Below, in pieces: positions 17,007-26,254 of a DNA stretch of 64,000 nt (positions are counted from its first letter, which is position 1; each line of letters begins with the position of its first letter). Made by a program: the position numbers and the translations under genes. The notes under the pieces were generated by a model. The model did no database searches. It saw only the letters and a program-made list of their open reading frames with translations, and had not been told where the DNA came from. This DNA is from Sebaldella termitidis ATCC 33386 (GTDB taxonomy: Bacteria > Fusobacteriota > Fusobacteriia > Fusobacteriales > Leptotrichiaceae): positions 1,984,001 to 2,048,000 of the forward strand of contig NC_013517.1 in assembly GCF_000024405.1 (NCBI RefSeq), given 5' to 3'.

Positions 17007-17627
17007 ATGGAAGAAAGAAAATGGCTCGATATTGCCAAGAAACTACAGTCGATAGCACAGGCCGGTCTGGAATATTCAAAGGATAAATATGATCTGGAGA
17101 GATTTGAGGAAATAAGAAAAGTAAGCATTGATATTATGGAATGCTATACAGACATAGAGAGAGAAAAAATAAAAAATCTTTTTGCCGGGGAAACAGGATA
17201 CCAGACTCCTAAAATAGATATAAGAGCTGCTGTTTTTCACGAAAATAAAATACTTATGGTTAAGGAAAAGCTGGATAACAGATGGTCGCTTCCCGGAGGA
17301 TGGGCAGATATAGATCTTTCCTTAAAGGAAAATCTGATTAAAGAGGCCATGGAGGAAGCCGGAGCAAAAATTATTCCCGAGAGAATACTGGCTGTGTATG
17401 ACAGAAACAGAAATACCAATATATTATTTCCGCATAGTGTATATAAAATATTTGTACAGTGTAAATATCTGGAGAGCAAATTTGTCGAAAACATTGAAAC
17501 GGAAGAAACAGGCTTTTTTTCTGTTGATCAGCTTCCGGAGCTTTCGGAAACAAGAAATACAGCGTCACAGATAAAAATGTGTTTTAGATATAAAGACAGA
17601 CCGTTTCATGAACCATACTTTGATTAA
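17007..17627 (+). CDS. Nudix hydrolase with N-terminal helical domain
   Basis: The 206-aa protein has a helical N-terminal domain of about 65 residues (Nudix_hydro_N type) followed by a Nudix fold with SLPGGWADI and the box end KEAMEEAG. The box differs from the strict consensus in having Leu for the first Glu and Lys for Arg, which occurs in this subgroup. Members act on ADP-ribose or CDP-choline. It is the first gene of a two-gene unit with the YukJ-like gene, 20 bases downstream. Confidence 0.88.
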   Translation: MEERKWLDIAKKLQSIAQAGLEYSKDKYDLERFEEIRKVSIDIMECYTDIEREKIKNLFAGETGYQTPKIDIRAAVFHENKILMVKEKLDNRWSLPGGWADIDLSLKENLIKEAMEEAGAKIIPERILAVYDRNRNTNILFPHSVYKIFVQCKYLESKFVENIETEETGFFSVDQLPELSETRNTASQIKMCFRYKDRPFHEPYFD

Positions 17628-17647
17628 AGACAAAAGGGGATAATAAC

Positions 17648-18241
17648 ATGGAAGATTATGTACTGTTAAAAGGGAAGATAACAGGAAAGTGGTATGATCT
17701 TGACAAAACTGCGCATTATCATATTATGGCAGAGACCATGGGAGTCGAATATGATATTGCAGTAAATGTAGGCTCTGTAGTAAGAGAATGGGGCAGTAAT
17801 GAGTTCAAATCTTCGGAGCTTCTGGTTTATCATGATGAAAGCTATAATAACAAAATTCTGGACAAAATCGTAGAAAAAGAATATGGTGTTCATGTAGTAA
17901 AACCGGATTTTGCACTTGATTATGTAAAAATGAATCTGTTTAATCACAAAAAAATGGTTCTGATGCCGACATTAGATACTAAAGAAACTTATCTCATTGA
18001 GATTCTGGAAAAATATGTAGTCCGTTCAATGGAAGAACGAATTTATGATATATATGTATATGGGATGCTGTATGAAAACGGTCTGGGAATTCATGATGTT
18101 CATATGAATCAGGGAAGCAAGGGCAGATACAGGCACAGAGACAGAGAATGGAGTGACGGGGCAATATTTTTCCATAATCGCAGGGATCTTAGCTGGACTG
18201 CTGTTTTTTTAGCGTTTAAAAATCAGAGCTTTAAGAAATAA
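17648..18241 (+). CDS. YukJ-like protein (DUF2278)
   Basis: The 197-aa protein shows the DUF2278 pattern: YVLLKGKITGKWYDLDKTAHYHI at the N terminus, and further on LGIHDVHMNQGSKG followed by DGAIFFHNR. Its biochemical function is unknown in the family. It is soluble, without a signal peptide. It follows the Nudix gene in an operon and is followed by the promoter of the metal ATPase. Confidence 0.85.
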   Translation: MEDYVLLKGKITGKWYDLDKTAHYHIMAETMGVEYDIAVNVGSVVREWGSNEFKSSELLVYHDESYNNKILDKIVEKEYGVHVVKPDFALDYVKMNLFNHKKMVLMPTLDTKETYLIEILEKYVVRSMEERIYDIYVYGMLYENGLGIHDVHMNQGSKGRYRHRDREWSDGAIFFHNRRDLSWTAVFLAFKNQSFKK

Positions 18242-18254
18242 TAATAAAAAATAA

Positions 18255-18283
18255 TTGACAAATTGATTTATATATATTATACT
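18255..18283 (+). promoter_or_regulatory. Promoter of the Zn/Cd ATPase gene
   Basis: TTGACA (18255-18260) and TATACT (18278-18283) are spaced by 17 bases. Confidence 0.8.
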
Positions 18284-18290
18284 TACGATA

Positions 18291-18308
18291 TATGAACATG
18301 TATTCATA
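18291..18308. promoter_or_regulatory. SmtB/ArsR-like operator candidate
   Basis: TATGAA-CATGTA-TTCATA is a perfect 6+6 inverted repeat starting seven bases after the -10 box. The TGAA-N6-TTCA pattern is the known core of SmtB/CzrA/ZiaR metal-sensor sites, which fits control of a metal-export ATPase. No ArsR-family gene lies in this window. Confidence 0.55.
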
Positions 18309-18335
18309 CATAGGGATATGAAAGGCGTGAGTTTA

Positions 18336-19040
18336 ATGAAGAAGTATATATTGAAAAATTTAGATTGTGCTAACTGTGCTGCCAAGCTGGAAAGAGAGAT
18401 AAAAAAGTCATCTACGGTAAAGTCAGTCAGTGTAGACTTTGGAACTTTAACTATGCTGATAGACAGCACAGATCTTGAAAATGATTTGTCAATAGTGAAT
18501 AAAATAGAACCGGGTGTGGAACTGATAGAAGCAGTAAAAGGAATTCTGCCGAAAAAGCAAAACAGTGCGAATTGCTGCAGCGAAGACGGACATAGTCATG
18601 ATCATGACCATGAACATGGTGAAAGCGGCGGGGATGAGCTGAAAAAAGAGAAAATTAAAATAGCAGCTGCAATTGTTTTGATGATAGCCGGTTTTATAAC
18701 AAAAGACAATATGATGATATCGAATATATTATTTGTTTTTTCTTATGTAATAGTAGGATATTCGGTAATACTGAAAGCAATAAAAAATCTTTTGAAGGGC
18801 AATCCCTTTGATGAATTCTTTCTTATGAGTTTTGCCACGCTTGCTGCATTTTTTATAAATCAGTTTTCAGAAGCAGCGGGAGTAATGATTTTTTACAGTG
18901 TGGGTGAATTACTGCAGGAAATATCAGTAAATAATTCGAGAAAATCAATAAAATCACTGCTGGAATTAAAACCGGAATACGCTAATCTTGAAACTGCCGA
19001 CGGATTAAAAAACAGTAAATCCGGAAACAGTAGAACTTAA
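18336..19040 (+). pseudogene. zntA: Zn/Cd P-type ATPase, N-terminal part (frameshifted)
   Basis: This frame encodes a heavy-metal-associated domain with DCANCAAK (Cys11, Cys14), a His-rich linker (GHSHDHDHEHG) and the first membrane helices (about residues 104-200), then runs out of frame after ADGLK and stops at 19040. The remainder of the transporter continues in the +1 frame. The break lies at a run of six A (19007-19012), and loss of one A would restore a single protein of about 713 aa. ATG 18336 is preferred; an in-frame ATG at 18318 would add six residues. Frameshift mutation, sequencing error and recoding cannot be told apart here. Confidence 0.8.
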
Positions 19041-20478
19041 TAATATTATAGTAGTAAAGCCAGGGGAAAAAATACCTTTGGACGGGGAAATAACAGAAGG
19101 GAAAACACAGCTTGACACCTCGGCACTTACAGGGGAATCAGTACCAAGAACGTATGCTGCAGGAGATAATGTAATGGCAGGAATGATAAATACTTCAGGG
19201 CTTATAAAAATAAAAGTAACAAAGCTGTTCAGCGAGTCTTCTGTATTTAAAATTCTGGAAATGGTAGAAAATGCTTCACATAAAAAGGCGGAGACAGAAA
19301 AATTTATTACAAAATTCGCAAGATATTATACTCCGGCAGTAGTAATACTGGCAGTTTTAGTAGCAGCAATACCGCCGTTATTCTTTGGACAGTTATTTTC
19401 TGAGTGGCTGTACAGGGCAATCGTGCTTCTTGTTATATCGTGTCCGTGTGCATTGGTATTAAGCATACCTTTGGGATATTTTGCAGGTATAGGGAGAGCT
19501 GCCAAAAACGGGATTCTGGTAAAAGGCTCTACATTCTTTGATGTAATTAATGACATGAAAATAATAATGCTTGATAAAACAGGAACTATTACAAAAGGTG
19601 TTTTTGAAGTAGCGGATGTGGATACAGCAGAGGGTATGAACAGAGAAACGTTTTTGGAATATGCTGCACTTGGTGAGGCACAGTCAAATCACCCTATAGC
19701 AAAATCAATAACAGCTTATTATAATAATAAACCGGACTTAAACAGAATAACAAATTATGAAGAAATAAGCGGAAACGGAATAAGAGCAGAAATAGACGGA
19801 AAAAAGATATTGCTGGGCAATTCAAAGCTTATGAAGTCTCATGATATAGAGTTTACCGAAAAACAGGACTATGGTACAGTAGTGTATATGAGTATAGATG
19901 GAAAATATGCCGGAAATTTATTAATAAAAGACATGATAAAAGAAGATTCCAAAGATGCTGTAAAAAAGCTGCATGATGCAGGAATAGAAAAACTCGTAAT
20001 GCTTACAGGCGATAATGAGATAGTTGCAGAAAATGTAGCAAAAACTGTAGGAATAGATTCTTATTATGCCAATCTTCTCCCAGAGGGAAAGGTAGAAAAA
20101 CTGGAAGAAGAGATGAGAAAGGCAGGAGCCGGTAAGAAACTGGCATTTGTAGGTGACGGAATAAATGACGCTCCTGTACTGGCAAGGGCAGATGTAGGTA
20201 TAGCCATGGGAGGACTCGGTTCTGACGCGGCGATAGAAACAGCAGATGTAGTGCTTATAGATGATAAAATTTCTAAAATATCCGATTTAATAAAAATATC
20301 CAAGAAAACGAGAAGAATACTAATAGAAAATATAATATTTATACTTTTGATAAAGGGAATATTCATAGTTTTAGGAATATTCGGTCTTGCCAATATGTGG
20401 GAAGCAGTTTTTGCCGATGTAGGTACTGCACTTCTTGCAGTGTTTAATGCAATGAGAATTTTGAAGGGGAAATATTAA
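19009..20478 (+). pseudogene. zntA: Zn/Cd P-type ATPase, C-terminal part (frameshifted)
   Basis: From about 19009 the frame reads KTVNPETVELNN and continues through the actuator domain (DTSALTGESVPR), the metal-site helix CPCALVLSIPLGYF, the phosphorylation motif LDKTGTITKG and the hinge VGDGINDAPVLARADVGIAMG. The CPC-SIP pattern and the Asp/His-rich N terminus indicate the Zn/Cd/Pb P1B group, which exports these metals. The first usable start in this frame (TTG 19078) has no ribosome site. Separate translation is therefore unlikely, and the two parts are best seen as one broken gene. Confidence 0.85.
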
Positions 20479-20527
20479 ACAGCCAGAGCAGCAAGGCAGA
20501 CGAGTATAATTTTTGATAGTAAAATGT

Positions 20528-20565
20528 AACCTGGGAATTTAATAATTTTCCCGGGTTATTTTATA
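20528..20565 (+). terminator. Intrinsic terminator after the metal ATPase gene
   Basis: AACCTGGGAA pairs with TTCCCGGGTT (one G-U pair) across a 10-base loop, followed by ATTTTAT. Confidence 0.75.
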
Positions 20566-20591
20566 AAAAAGAGAAATTTTGGAGGTTATAT

Positions 20592-21086
20592 ATGGAAAAT
20601 GGATATCCAGAAGTGATACGAATGTTTCAGAATAATATTTTAAAACTAAAGGGAGTAAAATCTATAGAAAGTGGTGTAGAGAGTCTGGGCGGAATAACTA
20701 ATGAAACACTCGGTCTTTATGGCTATGCTCATATGCCGCATGCAGCATTAGCCAGAACTAACGGCGGTCTGGAAAATGAAATATTATGTCAGTTTGAATT
20801 TTTCATTGAAAAATCTGAAACTGGCCTTGATTCTTTAGAATTTATCGCATGGTTTTTTAGGGATCAGGCAAGAAGCGGGAAAAAAATACAGGTAAGACCG
20901 TTTGCACTGCCGCCTGATACTGCTTATGGAAGACAGTTCGGCAGCAGCTTAAGGTTTCACATTGATATATTTCTGGATAATATTACTGATACATTGGATC
21001 CTTTGTTTGAAGAGATAGGAGAAATTAATAAGCTTTTTGAATTCGCTGTTCAGATGTACAAAATTCCAGTGAAAAATCAAAACTGA
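20592..21086 (+). CDS. Protein of unknown function
   Basis: The 164-aa soluble protein has no signal peptide, no membrane helix and no motif I recognise. A good TTTTGGAGG ribosome site and normal codon use support it. It has a conserved-looking core (LGLYGYAHMPHAALAR, FIAWFFRDQARSGK) and an acidic C-terminal helix. It stands alone downstream of a terminator, near a lipoprotein gene. It could belong to the accessory protein families scattered through this window, but nothing links it to a named function. Confidence 0.7.
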   Translation: MENGYPEVIRMFQNNILKLKGVKSIESGVESLGGITNETLGLYGYAHMPHAALARTNGGLENEILCQFEFFIEKSETGLDSLEFIAWFFRDQARSGKKIQVRPFALPPDTAYGRQFGSSLRFHIDIFLDNITDTLDPLFEEIGEINKLFEFAVQMYKIPVKNQN

Positions 21087-21258
21087 TACAGCAGGCAAAA
21101 ATAATAGAAGATATACGTTTTATAAAAAGAAGGATATCAAAAAAATTATAGTCTGAAATAAAAGAAGTATAAAATATTTAATTAACCATTGTTTTTTATA
21201 CAGGCTTATAGTAGAATAAAATATGTAAGTAAATATTCCAAAAATTTTAGGAGGAACA

Positions 21259-21909
21259 ATGAAAAAGTATAGAAATATTATTTTGGCATTAAGTGTGGTT
21301 CTGCTTCTGAATTCATGCCTTGTAAGTACTGCTGTAGGAACTGTGGCCGGAGCTGCTGTAGAAGTAGTAAAACTTCCGTTCAAATTAATCGGCGGAATCA
21401 TTAATATAATAAACGGAAGCAACAGAGATAAAGAAATAGAAAAAGTAGGAATGTCCAAATATGAGAAAAAAGTTTCGGAAATACTGGAAAGAAAAAAAGA
21501 AACACTGACTTTTGGGAATTTTAGTGTATACAGCTATAAAGATTTGGAATTTCAGACAGTGAAATCATCAGGAACTGAAAAGCCTATGCAGCTTGTAGAT
21601 AAAAAATCCAATATAAAATTTTCGTTTACAATGACTTTGATAGACGGTACAAATGTAGCATCAAAGCTGAGCCAGCTGGAAAGCACAGAAGGAGTTACAA
21701 AAATTTCCGAGAGACAGTCAGGCGGAATGATAGTGAGAGAATATACTATGAAAGTAAATAATACGAAAGATAAGAAAATAGAAAATTACAGACTGACAGG
21801 CTATGAGAAAAACGGTCAGGTTCTTTTATATCAGTATCTGGAGTCAAATGATTCGGCATATGATGTAGAGGAAGCATTATATAATGACTTGGTAAATAAT
21901 ACATTTTAA
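21259..21909 (+). CDS. Lipoprotein of unknown function
   Basis: The 216-aa protein starts with a signal peptide and lipobox LLNSC (Cys21), followed by a Gly/Ala/Val-rich amphipathic segment (about 22-55: STAVGTVAGAAVEVVKLPFK) and a polar domain. The small-residue segment after the Cys is unusual and might associate with membrane. The rest shows no known motif. It has an AGGAGG ribosome site and lies 15 bases before folE, so it may share its promoter with the folate genes. Confidence 0.75.
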   Translation: MKKYRNIILALSVVLLLNSCLVSTAVGTVAGAAVEVVKLPFKLIGGIINIINGSNRDKEIEKVGMSKYEKKVSEILERKKETLTFGNFSVYSYKDLEFQTVKSSGTEKPMQLVDKKSNIKFSFTMTLIDGTNVASKLSQLESTEGVTKISERQSGGMIVREYTMKVNNTKDKKIENYRLTGYEKNGQVLLYQYLESNDSAYDVEEALYNDLVNNTF

Positions 21910-21923
21910 TTATCGGAGAATTT

Positions 21924-22478
21924 ATGGATAAAAAAAATCTGGAAAAGCTGACATATGAAATGCTTGAGGCAATAGGCGAGGATGCAGACAGAGAAGGTCT
22001 TAAGGATACACCTAAGAGAATACCGGTAGTATACGGGGAAATTTTTTCCGGTGTTGGCAAGAAGCCTGAGGATATCATAAAAAAAGTTTTTACTGTGGAG
22101 AAAAATAATATAGTAATAGAAAAAAATATAGATTTTTACTCAATGTGCGAGCATGATCTGCTTCCGTTTTTTGGTCAGATACATGTGGCATATATACCTG
22201 ACGGAAAGGTTCTCGGCTTTGGCGATATTATCAAAATAACGGAAATATATTCCAGAAGGCTGCAGATTCAGGAACGGCTCACAAATGAAATATGTGACGC
22301 AGTTATTGATATGACAAAATGTCAGGGAGTAATGGTAATAGTAAAGGCAAGACATTTGTGCATAGAGATGAAAGGAAGCAGAAAAACTAATTCGGAAATA
22401 GTCACAAGTGCAGTAAGAGGTATTTTTGAAAAAGAAGAATCAAAGAAGAATGAGATTTTGGCATTATTAAGTATTTAG
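21924..22478 (+). CDS. folE: GTP cyclohydrolase I
   Basis: The 184-aa protein carries the type I signature: MCEHDLLPFFGQIHVAYIP with the zinc Cys and catalytic His, QERLTNEI, and RHLCIEMKG with the second zinc Cys. It converts GTP to dihydroneopterin triphosphate, the first step of folate synthesis. It is followed by folBK after 10 bases. Together with folP and folC downstream it gives most of the folate pathway. Confidence 0.97.
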   Translation: MDKKNLEKLTYEMLEAIGEDADREGLKDTPKRIPVVYGEIFSGVGKKPEDIIKKVFTVEKNNIVIEKNIDFYSMCEHDLLPFFGQIHVAYIPDGKVLGFGDIIKITEIYSRRLQIQERLTNEICDAVIDMTKCQGVMVIVKARHLCIEMKGSRKTNSEIVTSAVRGIFEKEESKKNEILALLSI

Positions 22479-22488
22479 GAGGAAAAAA

Positions 22489-23319
22489 TTGGCTGTAAAA
22501 GATAGAATATATATAAAGGATCTGGAAATAATAGCATATCACGGAGTATTAAAAGAAGAAAAAGAGCTGGGACAAAGGTTCTTTATATCTCTTGAGATAC
22601 AGACTGACTTCAGGGAAGCCGGAAAAAATGATGATCTGACTAAGACAATCAGCTATGCAGAGGTATGTGACGATATAGAAAAAATATTTCTGACAGCCAA
22701 GTATAACCTTATAGAGAAGTGTGCAGAAGAAATAGCAGAGTTTTTACTGGAAAAATACAGCAGAATTTCTGAATTAAAAGTAAAAATAAAAAAACCCTGG
22801 GCACCTATAAGAAAAGCCATAGATCATGTAGCTGTAGAAATAGTCAGAAAAAGACATAAAGCATATATTTCTTTAGGATCAAATATAGGTGATAAGGAAA
22901 AGAACCTTAACATGGCACTGGAAGAAATAAAGAAGATTTCAGGAACACAAATTAAGAAAGTATCAGGATTTTTGATAACAAAGCCTTTCGGCTATACTGA
23001 ACAGGATGATTTTTTGAATGCCGCAGCAGAGCTGGAAACTCTTCTTATGCCTGAGGAGCTTCTGAAAGAGCTTCTTGCTGTGGAACAAAAGCTGGGAAGA
23101 GTCAGGGAAATAAAGTGGGGACCTCGTCTGATTGATCTGGATATATTGATATTTGATGATGAGGTAATAGATGAGGAGAATCTTACGATTCCTCATCCGT
23201 GGATGAGTGAGAGAATGTTTGTGCTGGAGCCTTTTGCGGAAATAGCACCTAATGTAGTTCATCCGCTCAGCCGTAAAAGGATCAGAGAATTAAAGAATGA
23301 ACTTGAGAAAAATATATAA
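22489..23319 (+). CDS. folBK: Bifunctional dihydroneopterin aldolase / HPPK (FolBK)
   Basis: This 276-aa fusion has an aldolase domain (about 1-120: LEIIAYHGVLKEEKELGQRF) that cleaves dihydroneopterin, and a pyrophosphokinase domain (about 122-276) with ISLGSNIGDKEKNL and GPRLIDLDILIFDD, which transfers pyrophosphate to hydroxymethyl-dihydropterin. Fused folB-folK genes are known from several bacteria. The start is TTG 22489 behind TTAGGAGGAA. No ATG lies at a suitable position. Confidence 0.95.
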   Translation: MAVKDRIYIKDLEIIAYHGVLKEEKELGQRFFISLEIQTDFREAGKNDDLTKTISYAEVCDDIEKIFLTAKYNLIEKCAEEIAEFLLEKYSRISELKVKIKKPWAPIRKAIDHVAVEIVRKRHKAYISLGSNIGDKEKNLNMALEEIKKISGTQIKKVSGFLITKPFGYTEQDDFLNAAAELETLLMPEELLKELLAVEQKLGRVREIKWGPRLIDLDILIFDDEVIDEENLTIPHPWMSERMFVLEPFAEIAPNVVHPLSRKRIRELKNELEKNI

Positions 23320-23344
23320 AAAACAGAGAGCTGATATTCTAATG

Positions 23345-23372
23345 GAGACTTTGAATACCGTCTCTCTTTTTC
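23345..23372 (+). terminator. Intrinsic terminator after folBK
   Basis: GAGAC and GTCTC pair across a 10-base loop and are followed by TCTTTTTC. The outer AGAGAG/CTCTCT may offer an alternative fold. Confidence 0.6.
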
Positions 23373-23455
23373 ATATAGAATTATTATAAAAGCAGTATTT
23401 GGAATATGAGAAAAAAATTGTTATAATATAAAATATTAATTTAAAGGAGTTTGGA

Positions 23456-23944
23456 ATGGAAATGGAATTTAAAGCAATGTCAGTTGATGAATTAAAAGAT
23501 TTTCTTATGGAAAAAGCAATAAAATTTTCACCATATTCACAGGAGGAAATTGATAAAGTTAAAAATAAGCTTGGAGGAATGCCGAGACTGCTGGAAGAAT
23601 ATTATTTGAAAATAGGATGGTTTGCAGATATACGAAAGCAGGGCTACGGCTGTCATATTGATCCTCTGGAAGACATCTATATTATGTCTGCGGAAGAGAT
23701 ACAGGAAGATTTTGAAGATGTGGAGAATGAAACAGATGATTATCTGGTATTTGGAAGAGAAGCGGTAAGCGTAGATGAATTTGCCGTAAAAGTGAAAGAT
23801 TTCGGGGAAAATGATCCTGAGCTTTATATTTTCGGCGACAGTACTTCCGAGGAAGCTATGGAACAGGGACTACTGTTTGGAAAGCTTGAAGAAGAACCTA
23901 ATTTAAGCTCTATGTTTAATATTATTGTTACATCACTTGAATAA
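23456..23944 (+). CDS. SUKH-like (SMI1/KNR4) protein
   Basis: The 162-aa acidic protein has the SUKH layout: SQEEIDKVKNKLGGMPRLLE followed by EYYLKIGWFADI, then an acidic middle and a C-terminal helix. SUKH proteins are often immunity proteins of contact-dependent toxins. Here it stands alone with its own terminator, between the folBK and folP genes, with no toxin gene. The family call rests on visual pattern only. Confidence 0.65.
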   Translation: MEMEFKAMSVDELKDFLMEKAIKFSPYSQEEIDKVKNKLGGMPRLLEEYYLKIGWFADIRKQGYGCHIDPLEDIYIMSAEEIQEDFEDVENETDDYLVFGREAVSVDEFAVKVKDFGENDPELYIFGDSTSEEAMEQGLLFGKLEEEPNLSSMFNIIVTSLE

Positions 23945-23953
23945 ATTATTTTA

Positions 23954-23982
23954 AAATCTGGATAAAAATTCAGATTTTTTTT
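23954..23982 (+). terminator. Intrinsic terminator after the SUKH-like gene
   Basis: AAATCTG and CAGATTT pair across a 10-base loop and are followed by eight T. Confidence 0.8.
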
Positions 23983-24124
23983 GTAAATTAAATATAGAAA
24001 CAGAAATATTTTTATTATTTTCAAAAAAATTTGTCATTAAAAATATTTTGGAAACATAGTTTTATAAAAATACAAGATATGGTAGAATATAAAAAGATTT
24101 ATGGTAATATTAAGGAGCAGATTT

Positions 24125-24949
24125 ATGGTATTAAAATTCAGGGAAAAAGAACTGGAATTAGGAAAAAGAACATTAATAATGGGGATTCTGAATATTACTC
24201 CCGATTCATTCTCTGACGGCGGAGATAATTTTAATATTCAAAGGGCGGTAGAGCATGCACTGCTGATGATAAAAGACGGTGCTGATATTATAGACATAGG
24301 CGGAGAATCTACAAGACCGGGAAGTAAATTTGTCAGTGCGGAAGAGGAGCTGAAAAGAGTGGTTCCCGTTATAAAAGAGCTGTCAAAAATAACAGACATA
24401 CCAATATCAATAGATACATACAAGGCAGCAACAGCAGAAGGAGCAATTCTTGCAGGGGCAGATATAATAAATGATATCTGGGGATTGCAGAAGGATCCTA
24501 AAATGGCGGAAACAGCAGCAAAATATAATGTACCAGTAATAGCAATGCATAATAACGACGGGCATGAATACAGCAGGGACATAATGGAGGAGCTGAAGCT
24601 TTTCTTTGACAAAACTTTTGAGATAGCAGAAAATGCAGGTATTCCTAAAGAAAATATAATACTCGATCCGGGAATAGGCTTTGGAAAGGTTTATGAGCAG
24701 AACATAGAGGTACTTGGAAGGCTTGAAGAATTAACTGTACTTGGAAGAGTTCTTCTGGGAACTTCAAGAAAATCAACACTTGGGAAAATACTGGATCTTC
24801 CCCCGAAAGAAAGAATGGAAGGGACACTTGCCACTACAGTAATAGGGATACAAAAGGGAGCGGATATAGTGAGAGTTCATGATGTTCTTGAAAATAAGAG
24901 ATGTGCAATGGTAGCGGATGCCATATTAAGGAAGCAGAACATTGGATAA
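24125..24949 (+). CDS. folP: Dihydropteroate synthase
   Basis: The 274-aa TIM-barrel protein has the family signatures GILNITPDSFSDGG and GGESTRPG near the N terminus, IDTYKA, and LDPGIGFGK. It condenses hydroxymethyl-dihydropterin pyrophosphate with p-aminobenzoate and is the target of sulfonamides. ATG 24125 behind TAAGGAGCA is the likely start; an in-frame upstream start at 24101 is less likely. It overlaps folC by eight bases. Confidence 0.97.
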   Translation: MVLKFREKELELGKRTLIMGILNITPDSFSDGGDNFNIQRAVEHALLMIKDGADIIDIGGESTRPGSKFVSAEEELKRVVPVIKELSKITDIPISIDTYKAATAEGAILAGADIINDIWGLQKDPKMAETAAKYNVPVIAMHNNDGHEYSRDIMEELKLFFDKTFEIAENAGIPKENIILDPGIGFGKVYEQNIEVLGRLEELTVLGRVLLGTSRKSTLGKILDLPPKERMEGTLATTVIGIQKGADIVRVHDVLENKRCAMVADAILRKQNIG

Positions 24950-26165
24950 AAATAAAAAGCTGGATTCTATAGATAAAAACAAAATAAAACTCGGACTTGA
25001 GACTATGGAAAAGTCTCTGAAGATTCTCGGAAATCCCGAAAGGAATTATAAGATAATTCATATAGCAGGAACAAATGGAAAGGGGTCGGCAGCGGCATTT
25101 TTGGAAGCTGGACTGATAGAGGCAGGTTATAAGACAGGAAAGTACACCTCGCCTGAAATATACCGTTTTAACGAGAGAATAACAATAAACCGGGAAGAAA
25201 TAAGTGACGGAGATGTGGAGCTTTATTATGAAAAGGTAAATAAGGCTTTGGAGCTCTCGGATATTAAGCTGACATACTTTGAGATAACAACGGCAATGAT
25301 GTTTCTTTATATGAAAGATAAAAATATAGACTATCTAGTACTGGAAACAGGACTCGGCGGGAGAACAGACGCTACAAATACAGTGACTCCCGTTATCTCG
25401 CTTATTACGAATGTTTCATTTGACCATATGGAATTTTTAGGAAATACTTTAAGAGAAATAGCACATGAGAAAGCAGGAATTATAAAAAAGGATATCCCTG
25501 TTTTTTTTGCAGATGACAATCCCGAGCTGCTTGAGGAAATAAAAGCAAAAACAGAAAACTATATAAATGTTCTGAAAAAATATGAGTTTAATGAAAACAG
25601 CACAAAACTGGATAAAGAAAAATTAAATACTTTGGTAAAAATAAACAATAAGGAATTCAGACTGTCGTTATTCGGAAAATTTCAGGGTAAAAATTTTTTA
25701 CTGGCATATGAAGCTTTGAAATATCTGGGAATAGATGATGAAGTAATTAAAAGAGCATGCTCTGAAACTGTCTGGAACGGAAGATTTCAGATAGCAGCGG
25801 AAAATCCTTTCATAATACTCGACGGGGCACATAATAAGGATTCAGCAGCTGTGCTTTCTGAGAGCCTGAGAGAAGTTTTTCCCAACAAAGAGCTAGTATA
25901 TATTATTTCTATTTTAAGAGATAAGGATAATGAGTCTATTCTAGAGGAACTGGCAAAAGCTTCGGATTATGCTGTTTTTACCGGAATAAACAATAACCGC
26001 GGTCAGAGCTGTGACGAGATGTACAATAAAGGTAAGAAGTATTTTAAACATTCGTATGCAGAAAATACTCCGGAATCTGCATTAAAAAAAGCAGTAAGCC
26101 TTAATAAAAAAGCTACGGTAATCTGCGGCTCTTTTTTACTTCTGAAAGAATATAAAAAGCCGTGA
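24942..26165 (+). CDS. folC: Dihydrofolate/folylpolyglutamate synthase
   Basis: The 407-aa ATP-dependent ligase shows the P-loop AGTNGKGSAAAFLEA, the TGKYTSPEIYRFNERI segment and, toward the end, LDGAHNKDS, all typical of FolC. It adds glutamate to dihydropteroate and to folates. The TTG start at 24942 lies inside the end of folP with AAGGAAG upstream, so translation is coupled. Seven codons further in, no better start is visible. Confidence 0.95.
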   Translation: MDKNKKLDSIDKNKIKLGLETMEKSLKILGNPERNYKIIHIAGTNGKGSAAAFLEAGLIEAGYKTGKYTSPEIYRFNERITINREEISDGDVELYYEKVNKALELSDIKLTYFEITTAMMFLYMKDKNIDYLVLETGLGGRTDATNTVTPVISLITNVSFDHMEFLGNTLREIAHEKAGIIKKDIPVFFADDNPELLEEIKAKTENYINVLKKYEFNENSTKLDKEKLNTLVKINNKEFRLSLFGKFQGKNFLLAYEALKYLGIDDEVIKRACSETVWNGRFQIAAENPFIILDGAHNKDSAAVLSESLREVFPNKELVYIISILRDKDNESILEELAKASDYAVFTGINNNRGQSCDEMYNKGKKYFKHSYAENTPESALKKAVSLNKKATVICGSFLLLKEYKKP

Positions 26166-26254
26166 GCTTGGTGTAATGCTTTGATTGTCTGACTAAAAGA
26201 GAAATGAAATATCAGATAAAAAACGGGGAAATTGTGTGTAGAGAAAGGAAAACT

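Noticed and set aside
19005-19018. Programmed -1 frameshift joining the two halves of the metal ATPase
   Set aside because: The A_AAA_AAC heptamer is present in frame, but the -1 frame meets TAA two codons later. Reaching the second half needs a +1 shift or loss of one A, so -1 recoding cannot make the full protein.
23420-24124. Mobile element inserted between folBK and folP carrying the SUKH-like gene
   Set aside because: No flanking direct or inverted repeats and no recombinase were visible, and codon use looks the same as its neighbours.
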